DNA of 64,000 bases, taken from NCBI GenBank assembly GCA_001770655.1, contig MERQ01000045.1:1-64000 (forward strand), given 5' to 3'. A program made the translations under genes and the position numbers. The notes beneath the pieces were generated by a model, which did no database searches, had not been told where the DNA came from, and saw only the letters and a program-made list of their open reading frames with translations. This document shows positions 16,578 to 24,445 of this stretch, piece after piece. The stretch comes from Betaproteobacteria bacterium RIFCSPLOWO2_12_FULL_68_20. Its GTDB lineage: Bacteria; Pseudomonadota; Gammaproteobacteria; Burkholderiales; SG8-39. The stretch's first letter is position 1. Each line of letters opens with the position of its first letter.

Positions 16578-17621
16578 TCACACCGTCGCAACTGGCGTCG
16601 CCGGCGAGCCGACGGCGCCGGGCAGCCTCAACGGCGGCGCGGTGAGCAGAAAACGGTTCCTTCCGTGCGCGCGCAGCCAGCGCGCCAGCTCGGTGAGATA
16701 CCACAGCTCGCCGAGGTGGATGCCGTTCTTGAAGATGCAGTGCTCGTGCAGCGGCATGAGCGCGTGCGGCGCGGGCCTGGTGAAGCTCGTGGGAATGATC
16801 TCGACCGCGTAATTGTCGGCGATGAGGCACGCGAGCCCGGAGTCCGAGATCCAGCGCAGCAGCCGTTCGTCGCGGCCGTCCAGGCCGCTGCAGGTGCCGT
16901 GAAGAAGCTTCGGATCGGGGTTCTTCTTCAGCTCCAGGATCACATCGGCGAAGCCGGTGTAAAGGCACACCATATCGCCCTTTTCAACCTCAATCTTGTC
17001 CGCCTCCATCACCCGCATCAACTCGTCGTATCCGATCGCCTTTCGCGCGCGCCCGAAATGCTGGTGCAGGTCGACGAGCACCCCGCGCCCCTGAGCGCCG
17101 TGCTCTGCGAGGTTCTGGATGCCGAGGGCGCGCGCCTCGGTGCCCTCGAACTTGGCCCAGGCCTCGGCGCCAGGTTTTTCGGCCGCGGGCCGGATGTCTT
17201 CCCCGCCGCGAAAGCCGTTGTAGAACACGATCTCCGCGCGTCCATCGCCATCGGCGTCGAAGCGGCTGCCGATGTGCGCAAAGCTGTCCCATTGCGTCGA
17301 ATACTGGAGCGTGAGTAGCGCCACGTCGTCACAGACCACGTCGCTGTGCTCGGGATTGTCCTCGGCGAGCGGCCAGCAGAAGTTCTGCCGGCCGGTTTCA
17401 TGACGCACGGTCGCCGCCAGCCGCGGCGGCCGCCGGCGCGGATTGAGAACGCTCCCGCCCGGGTAGTCGAGCGGCAGCGACAGGCAGAACGTGATGCCCT
17501 CCTTCACCTCGGCGACGCCCTGCAAGACCTTTTCGCGCGTCACCCAGTTCATGCGGCCGCGCTGGTCCTCCGGCCCGAACTCGCCCCAGTTGGAGTTGGG
17601 CGGCCTTGTCTTCCACCTCAT
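16578..17621 (-). CDS. Cyclase/kynurenine formamidase-like metal hydrolase
   Basis: This 347-residue protein belongs to the cyclase family (PF04199 type), metal-dependent hydrolases that open amide, lactone or cyclic ketone bonds. The active-site region reads WDSFAHIGSRFDADGDGRAE, in which an insertion of DxDxDG type resembles a calcium-binding loop next to the catalytic His. A second conserved His stretch is VDLHQHFG, and PLHEHCIFKNGIHLGE closes the site. The ATG at 17621 shares one base with the stop of the MaoC gene (TGATG). As the last gene of a CoA ligase/enoyl-CoA hydratase/MaoC operon it may open a ring or an amide in an alicyclic acid pathway. Confidence 0.82.
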   Translation of the reverse strand: MRWKTRPPNSNWGEFGPEDQRGRMNWVTREKVLQGVAEVKEGITFCLSLPLDYPGGSVLNPRRRPPRLAATVRHETGRQNFCWPLAEDNPEHSDVVCDDVALLTLQYSTQWDSFAHIGSRFDADGDGRAEIVFYNGFRGGEDIRPAAEKPGAEAWAKFEGTEARALGIQNLAEHGAQGRGVLVDLHQHFGRARKAIGYDELMRVMEADKIEVEKGDMVCLYTGFADVILELKKNPDPKLLHGTCSGLDGRDERLLRWISDSGLACLIADNYAVEIIPTSFTRPAPHALMPLHEHCIFKNGIHLGELWYLTELARWLRAHGRNRFLLTAPPLRLPGAVGSPATPVATV

Positions 17622-18067
17622 CAGTAGTAATGCCTCCCTATCCATTCCGCGACCATGACCGGCTTGTCGGATCCCTCGCGCTCCAGCGTCACGTTCCAGG
17701 CCACCTGCACGCCGCCCTCCAGCTTGTCGTATTTCGCCAGGACGAAGCGCGCGCGCACGCGCGAGCCGCTCGGCACCGGCGCGGTGAAGCGCACGCGGTT
17801 CAGTCCGTAGTTGACGCCCATTTTTCGGTCGGAGAACGAGAACGTCGTCTCGGCGAGGTGCGACAGCAGCGCGAGCGTCAGGAACCCGTGCGCGATGGTG
17901 GTGCCGTAGGGCGAGGATTTCGCGCGGCTGCGGTCGACGTGGATCCACTGGAAGTCCTCGATCGCGCGCGCGAAGGTGTCGATGCGCTCCTGGGTGATTT
18001 CGAGCCAGGGCGAGACGCCCACCTCCTCGCCGACCCGGCTTTCCAGCTCACTGAGGCTCGTGCTCAT
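17621..18067 (-). CDS. MaoC-family (R)-specific enoyl-CoA hydratase
   Basis: This 148-residue single-hotdog protein hydrates enoyl-CoA or dehydrates 3-hydroxyacyl-CoA. The hydratase-2 motif is visible as DFQWIHVDRSRAKSSPYGTT followed by AHGFLTLAL, including the catalytic Asp/His pair replaced in part by W-I-H. The C-terminal RHYY is typical of this subgroup, often annotated as a MaoC-like dehydratase. The ATG overlaps the amidase stop (ATGA at 18064-18067). Confidence 0.9.
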   Translation of the reverse strand: MSTSLSELESRVGEEVGVSPWLEITQERIDTFARAIEDFQWIHVDRSRAKSSPYGTTIAHGFLTLALLSHLAETTFSFSDRKMGVNYGLNRVRFTAPVPSGSRVRARFVLAKYDKLEGGVQVAWNVTLEREGSDKPVMVAEWIGRHYY

Positions 18068-18723
18068 TTCAGGCAGGAGGCGACGCCCCCGGCGATGGCC
18101 CGGGCGATGCGGCCTCGCACCAGGGGATCGCGCAGGCGCAGCTCCTCTTCGCGGTTCACGATCACGCCCGCCTCGACGAGCACCGAGGGCATCGTCGCGG
18201 TGCGTGCGACCGCGAGGTTGTCGTAGTAGTGAACGCCATTCGCTTCGTCGGCGAACGCTCGGCCCGACCCGAGCGCCGGATCGGCATGGTAGCGCGAAGG
18301 CGAGAATCCCGCGGCGCGCAGCCGCTCGCCGATCGCGCTGGCGCAGGCGAGGCTTTTCTCCAGCCGCGGGTTGAGCCGCGACACGAACAGCGAGAAGCCC
18401 GAGAAGCTCCCGGCCGACGGGAGGAGCTCCTCCCTCACCGAGTCGTGGTGGATGGACAGGAACAGGTCGGCTCCCTGCGCGTCCCGGGTCCGGTCGTGGA
18501 GAACCGCGTAGTCGCCGCGCTCGCCGATCATGTATGTTCGCAGGCCGTGAGGCTCGAGCGCGCGCCTCACTTCCCCCGCCAGAGCGAGGTTGTATTCGAA
18601 TTCGGGCGTCCCGGAGGCGCCGATCGCCCCGGGCGCTGCGGCGTGGTGGCCGACGTCCAGCGCCACCAGCGGCGCGCAGCCCGCCGCCGCGGCGAGCGCC
18701 GCCGCCGCAGCCGCCCGCCTCAC
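18064..18723 (-). CDS. N-acetylmuramoyl-L-alanine amidase (Amidase_3), predicted lipoprotein
   Basis: This 219-residue zinc amidase cleaves the bond between MurNAc and L-Ala in peptidoglycan. Zinc-site and catalytic segments are all present: DVGHH (first His), EFEYNLALA (Glu), LFLSIHHDS (second His) and VLVEAGVIVN (catalytic Glu). An N-terminal hydrophobic stretch ends in AAAGC, so it may be lipid-anchored in the periplasm. The GTG at 18723 overlaps the enoyl-CoA hydratase stop (GTGA). A cell-wall enzyme inside an acyl-CoA operon is out of place by function but is tightly embedded on both sides. Confidence 0.88.
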   Translation of the reverse strand: MRRAAAAAALAAAAGCAPLVALDVGHHAAAPGAIGASGTPEFEYNLALAGEVRRALEPHGLRTYMIGERGDYAVLHDRTRDAQGADLFLSIHHDSVREELLPSAGSFSGFSLFVSRLNPRLEKSLACASAIGERLRAAGFSPSRYHADPALGSGRAFADEANGVHYYDNLAVARTATMPSVLVEAGVIVNREEELRLRDPLVRGRIARAIAGGVASCLK

Positions 18724-19478
18724 GAGAACTTCGAGAAGTCGGGCTTTCTCTTCTCGAGGAACGCGGTGAATGCCTCCTTCGCCTCCGGCGAGGCCAGGCG
18801 CTCGCGCACCAGGCGGGCCTCCTCCTCGATACGCTCGCCGAGCCCCGCGTAGCCCGATTTCAGCAGCCGCTTCGCCAGCCGCAGCGAAGCCGGCGGCAGC
18901 GCGGCGAGCTGCGCCGCCGCCTCGCGTGCATGCGCGAGCAGCCGTTCCTCGGGAACGATCTCGTTCACCAGGCCGATCTCGAGCGCCTTGTCGGCACCGA
19001 AGGGCCGGCCGAGGAGCAGCAGTTCCGCCGCCCGCTGGTAGCCGGCGAGCCGCGGCAGGAGCAGCGTCGAGCCGAACTCCGGCACGATGCCGAGCGGCAC
19101 GAAGGGAAACTGCAAGCGGGCGTTCGGCGCGGCATAGACGAGGTCGCAATGCAGCAGCATCGTCGCGCCGATCCCGACCGCCGGTCCGCCGACCGCAGCC
19201 ACCACCGGCTTGGACAGCCCGGGAAGCGTCTCGAACAGCCAAGAGGCGGGGGTCTTGCCCGGCGGCGGGTTGAGGAAGTCGCCAATGTCGTTGCCCGCGC
19301 AGAAGCAGTCGGGCCGGCCGTGGATCAGCACCGCGCGCACCTGGGGGTCGGCCTCCGCCGCGGCGAGGGCATCGCCGATCATGCGGTACATCTCGACGGT
19401 CAGCGCATTCTTCTTGTCCGCGCGGTTGAGCTCGATGCGCGCGATGCGCTCTTTTGTCTCGACGAGGACGAGGCTCAT
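18720..19478 (-). CDS. Enoyl-CoA hydratase/isomerase
   Basis: This 252-residue crotonase-fold enzyme has the oxyanion-hole segments FCAGNDIGDFL and GPAVGIGATMLLHCDLVYA, with the second region FPFVPLGIVPEFGSTLLLPR. The first catalytic Glu position (normally GGxxE) reads GIGATML, so the residue set differs from standard hydratases, and it may act as an isomerase. The gene directly abuts the CoA ligase stop with no spacer. It belongs to the same acyl-CoA operon. Confidence 0.88.
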   Translation of the reverse strand: MSLVLVETKERIARIELNRADKKNALTVEMYRMIGDALAAAEADPQVRAVLIHGRPDCFCAGNDIGDFLNPPPGKTPASWLFETLPGLSKPVVAAVGGPAVGIGATMLLHCDLVYAAPNARLQFPFVPLGIVPEFGSTLLLPRLAGYQRAAELLLLGRPFGADKALEIGLVNEIVPEERLLAHAREAAAQLAALPPASLRLAKRLLKSGYAGLGERIEEEARLVRERLASPEAKEAFTAFLEKRKPDFSKFS

Positions 19479-21107
<1,629 letters not shown>

Positions 21108-21148
21108 CGGATTTCCTCCCCAGCGCCGGGGTAGTTTATCCTAGGCCC

Positions 21149-22078
21149 ATGAACTTCGAAGACGTGCTCGCTCTGTACGAGCTGCCGCTGGCGGAACTGG
21201 TCTACCGCGCCCAGACCGTGCACCGGGAGCATTTCGACCCGGCCGAGCTGCAGCTCTCGACGCTGCTCTCGGTGAAGACCGGCGGCTGCCCGGAAGACTG
21301 CGGCTACTGCCCGCAGTCGCGCCGCCACGCAACCGGCGTGCAGGACGAACCGTTGCTACCCCTGGACGAAGTGCTCGAGGCGGCGCGCGCGGCGAAAGAA
21401 CAGGGCGCGTCGCGCTTTTGCATGGGCGCCGCCTGGCGAGGGCCGAAGGAGCGCGACCTCGCTCCTGTGCTCGAGATGGTGCGCGCCGTGAAGGGCCTCG
21501 GCATGGAGACCTGCGCGACGCTTGGCATGCTCAAGGAAGGCCAGGCCGAGGCGCTGAGAGTCGCGGGCCTTGACTACTACAACCACAATCTCGACACCTC
21601 CCCTGAGTTCTACGGAGCCATCGTCTCCACGCGCACCTACGAAGACCGGCTGGAAACGCTGCAGCGCGTGCGGTCAGCGGGGTTGCGCGTCTGCTGCGGC
21701 GGGATCGTCGGCATGGGCGAGTCGCGCCGCGACCGGGCGGCGCTGATCGCGCAGCTGGCAAATCTGGACCCCTATCCGGAGAGCGTGCCGATCAACGACC
21801 TGGTGCGCGTCGAAGGTACGCCTCTCGAGAACGCCGAGCCGCTCGACGAGCTGGAGTTCGTGCGCACGGTCGCGGCTGCGCGGATTGCGATGCCGAAGGC
21901 CTACGTGCGGCTCTCCGCGGGTCGCGAGCGCATGTCGGACGCGATGCAGGCGCTGTGCTTCATCGCCGGGGCGAACTCGGTGTTTTACGGGGAAAAGCTC
22001 CTCACCACCCCGAATCCGGAGAAATCGCGCGACCGGGCGCTGTTCGAGCGGCTCGGAATCAGGATCAGCGCCCCGTAA
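21149..22078 (+). CDS. bioB: Biotin synthase
   Basis: This 309-residue radical SAM enzyme inserts sulfur into dethiobiotin. The [4Fe-4S] motif is C47-x3-C51-x2-C54 ([13 protein letters not shown]). The ligands of the [2Fe-2S] sulfur donor cluster are visible in [17 protein letters not shown] and [25 protein letters not shown] is the usual BioB stretch. The length is normal. No other biotin genes are adjacent. Biotin is needed by acyl-CoA carboxylases, which would fit the surrounding metabolism, but bioB may simply be isolated here. Confidence 0.96.
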   Translation: MNFEDVLALYELPLAELVYRAQTVHREHFDPAELQLSTLLSVKTGGCPEDCGYCPQSRRHATGVQDEPLLPLDEVLEAARAAKEQGASRFCMGAAWRGPKERDLAPVLEMVRAVKGLGMETCATLGMLKEGQAEALRVAGLDYYNHNLDTSPEFYGAIVSTRTYEDRLETLQRVRSAGLRVCCGGIVGMGESRRDRAALIAQLANLDPYPESVPINDLVRVEGTPLENAEPLDELEFVRTVAAARIAMPKAYVRLSAGRERMSDAMQALCFIAGANSVFYGEKLLTTPNPEKSRDRALFERLGIRISAP

Positions 22079-22086
22079 GGCGCGGG

Positions 22087-22115
22087 TTGATCTCTGATGT
22101 AGAACGTCCTACAAT
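22087..22115 (+). promoter_or_regulatory. Promoter of the Phd/PIN toxin-antitoxin operon, possibly leaderless
   Basis: TTGATC at 22087-22092 and TACAAT at 22110-22115 are separated by 17 bp, a good sigma-70 arrangement. The expected transcription start, 6-8 bp downstream, coincides with the antitoxin ATG at 22122. No ribosome-binding site is visible before that ATG. The antitoxin mRNA may therefore be leaderless. Confidence 0.6.
22098..22113. promoter_or_regulatory. Operator-like dyad overlapping the toxin-antitoxin promoter
   Basis: TGTAG-AACGTC-CTACA is a 16-bp near-perfect dyad (14 of 16 positions symmetric, with ACGT at the centre). It covers the -10 box, which is where antitoxin-toxin complexes usually bind to autorepress. 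Confidence 0.6.
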
Positions 22116-22121
22116 AATTCT

Positions 22122-22370
22122 ATGAAGCAGCATATCAGCCTGCGCCAGGCAAATCAGAACTTTTCGCGCTACATCGAAGACGTCGAGCGCGGCCAGGAAT
22201 TCATTGTCACGCGCCGCGGCAGGCCGGTAGCCGTTATCTCGCCCGCCCCGCGCCGGGGCGGCCGCCGCCTGAGCTTGGCCCGGAAATCGGCCTTGAAGCG
22301 GTTCTTTGCGGTTGCCCGCCCGCTGGGAATCAGGCGGTGGCGACGCGAAGAGCTCTACGAGGATGTCTAG
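22122..22370 (+). CDS. Phd/YefM-type antitoxin
   Basis: This 82-residue antitoxin has the Phd/YefM N-terminal DNA-binding fold: QHISLRQANQNFSRYIEDV, then GQEFIVTRRGRPVAVISP. The basic C-terminal part (residues 45-82) is the expected toxin-binding tail. Its stop overlaps the start of the PIN gene by 8 bp, so translation is probably coupled. Autoregulation is suggested by the dyad over its promoter. Confidence 0.85.
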   Translation: MKQHISLRQANQNFSRYIEDVERGQEFIVTRRGRPVAVISPAPRRGGRRLSLARKSALKRFFAVARPLGIRRWRREELYEDV

Positions 22371-22812
22371 GCTTTCGCTCGATGCGAATGTCCTGATCTA
22401 CGGCATCGACGCGGGCGATCCCGCCAAGCACCGGACCGCGCGACGCGTCATCATGCTCGCCGCAGAGCGCGACTGCGTCCTGACCCTGCAGGCGTTAGCC
22501 GAGTTTTACTTCGTCGCCACGAGGAAGGGAAAGCTGGACGCCCCGCAGGTGAAGGCGCAGGTCGACGAGCTTCGCTCCGTGTTCCCAATGGTTTTGCCAA
22601 GCGCTCGCACGCTCAACCTCGCCATTGACGCGTCCGAACGGCATCGCATCGGCTTCTGGGACGGGATGCAGATCGCGGTCATGCACGAAGCCGGCGTCGG
22701 GATTCTGCTCAGCGAGGATCTGCAGGACGGCCAGATCTACGAAGGCGTGCGGTGCCTGAATCCATTTGCCCGCACCGCTGTGCAGCTCACCAGACTCTTC
22801 CGGTCGATTTGA
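22363..22812 (+). CDS. PIN-domain toxin (VapC-like ribonuclease)
   Basis: This 149-residue PIN-domain protein is expected to be an Mg2+-dependent RNase. The acidic residues are present: D7 in SLDANVLIYGID, a Glu in ALAEFYFVATRKG, an Asp in FWDGMQIAVM and an Asp in LLSEDLQDG. The ATG at 22363 (GGATGTCTAG) lies inside the end of the antitoxin gene; an upstream in-frame start at 22306 would overlap it fully and is less likely. The gene is free-standing, between bioB and the molybdenum oxidoreductase operon. Confidence 0.88.
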   Translation: MSRLSLDANVLIYGIDAGDPAKHRTARRVIMLAAERDCVLTLQALAEFYFVATRKGKLDAPQVKAQVDELRSVFPMVLPSARTLNLAIDASERHRIGFWDGMQIAVMHEAGVGILLSEDLQDGQIYEGVRCLNPFARTAVQLTRLFRSI

Positions 22813-22846
22813 CCAGGACGCGCTCGGCGCTGGATTTCGCACCGGA

Positions 22847-24445
22847 TTATCGGTGCTCAAGGCGCGCCGGCGCGGCGAACCGCCCCGAGCCGCGCTGCGG
22901 GAGCTTCGGCAGCGCGAAGCCCTGCTGGTAGCCCGCCCGCGCCACCACCGAGAACTTCCAGTAAGCGCCGCCGGCAACGGCGGCGATTCCCGCCAGGGCG
23001 AAAAGCGCCGGATCGCCGCTGAGAAGGAGCAGCGCCGGAATGGCGTGACCGACGAAGTGCAGCGGCATTGTGACCCGGTCGATCACGCGCCGCGCGAGCG
23101 GTCCGATTCCGCGGCTGCGCGCGCTCGACCGATAGGCGTACCACAGCGCGGCATTGGCGATCACGAGCGTGATTCCGGCAAGTTGCAGCCTCGATCCGGC
23201 GTACGCCGCCAGCCCCGGCCACAGCCACCCGGCAATCGCGAGCAGGCCGAACCCCTCCAGCAGCCCGCTCGCGAAAATCATCCAGGGAACGAGCGGCGCG
23301 CGCCACGCCGGGATGCCGCGTGCCTTGTACAGGATCATCGCCTGACAAATCAGGAACGTGAGCGCTGCAATGCCTGCGAGCGCGAGCGCCACCGGCCCGG
23401 CCCCGAGCAGCCCGGCGAGCACCGCCGGGTAGAACACCAGGACGGCGTACAGCTCGCGCGACATCCAGGAGGATTGCAGGCGCGTCAGCGCGCGCCAGAA
23501 GCGCAGCTTCCTGCCGATCTCGAGGAACACGCAGAAAAGCCCGATCGCCATGAGCACAGCGGCGGCGGCGAGCAGCACTCGCAAGCGTGCGGGATTCACC
23601 ATGCCGGCAGCCGCGCCGAGCACGGCGACGACGGCGAATCCCGAGCTCGCCCCGCCGAAGCACCAGTTCATCGCAGCTCGCCAGTCCCAGAAAGTCTGCA
23701 GCGCGCCGACGAGCGGGTTCGAAGGATCGGCGAGCCGTTCCTCGTCTTCAGGCTCCTTGTCGCGTCCCGGCACAGCGGGCGTGGTGTAGAGGTACTTGAT
23801 CTGCGGATCGGTGCCCAGCTCCGCGTGCATCTGGAACGACGGGTTCCCCGCCGCGAGCTTCGACACGTTGCTCGCCGGATCGGCGAAATCGCCGAAGTGG
23901 ATCGCCTGCGCGATGCACGAAGCCGAGCACGCGGGCGTCGCCTGCGGATCGACGCCGGGAGTGAGGCCGGCCGCCTTGCCTTCGTCGACGCGATCGACGC
24001 AGAAGGTGCATTTCTGCGCCACGCCGAGCCGCTCCTCGTGCGCGACCTTCCTCTCCTGCACGGTTTCCTTTCCGTAGTACCAGCGCTCGTCGTGCACGAT
24101 GGTGCGCGCCTGGTACGGGCAGGAGACCGCGCAGTAGGCGCAGCCGATGCACACGTCGTAGTCCATCGTCACCAGGCCGTCCGCCCTCTGGCGCGTCGCG
24201 CCGGTCGGGCACACCGGAACGCAAGGCGGCTCCGCGCAGTGCTGGCAGCCGGTGACGAGGAACAGGCGCTGCACGTCGGGATAGGTCCCGCTCTCGACGT
24301 CGAGCACCCGGCGCCACTGCACGCCCGGCGGCGTGTCGTTCGCGTGCTTGCAGGCGGCGGTGCAGGTCTGGCAGCCGACGCAGCGGTTCAGGTCGACCAC
24401 CATCCCCCAGCGGGGAGCGCTCGTTGCCGCGCCTGGCGAGCTCAT
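22847..24445 (-). CDS. Fused 4Fe-4S ferredoxin-NrfD/DmsC membrane subunit
   Basis: This 532-residue protein joins two subunits that are normally separate. Residues 1-240 form a DmsB-like electron-transfer module with four cysteine groups (C22/C25/C28/C32; C67/C70/C75/C79; C99/C102/C105/C109; C146/C149/C173/C177). From about residue 255 the protein becomes a membrane domain with roughly eight hydrophobic segments, including the loop KLRFWRALTRLQSSWMSRE shared in type with the anchor of the first complex. The ATG at 24445 overlaps the catalytic-subunit stop (ATGA). It should accept or donate electrons between the quinone pool and the molybdenum subunit in one polypeptide. There is no sign of a lost stop codon: linker and frame are clean. 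Confidence 0.88.
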   Translation of the reverse strand: MSSPGAATSAPRWGMVVDLNRCVGCQTCTAACKHANDTPPGVQWRRVLDVESGTYPDVQRLFLVTGCQHCAEPPCVPVCPTGATRQRADGLVTMDYDVCIGCAYCAVSCPYQARTIVHDERWYYGKETVQERKVAHEERLGVAQKCTFCVDRVDEGKAAGLTPGVDPQATPACSASCIAQAIHFGDFADPASNVSKLAAGNPSFQMHAELGTDPQIKYLYTTPAVPGRDKEPEDEERLADPSNPLVGALQTFWDWRAAMNWCFGGASSGFAVVAVLGAAAGMVNPARLRVLLAAAAVLMAIGLFCVFLEIGRKLRFWRALTRLQSSWMSRELYAVLVFYPAVLAGLLGAGPVALALAGIAALTFLICQAMILYKARGIPAWRAPLVPWMIFASGLLEGFGLLAIAGWLWPGLAAYAGSRLQLAGITLVIANAALWYAYRSSARSRGIGPLARRVIDRVTMPLHFVGHAIPALLLLSGDPALFALAGIAAVAGGAYWKFSVVARAGYQQGFALPKLPQRGSGRFAAPARLEHR

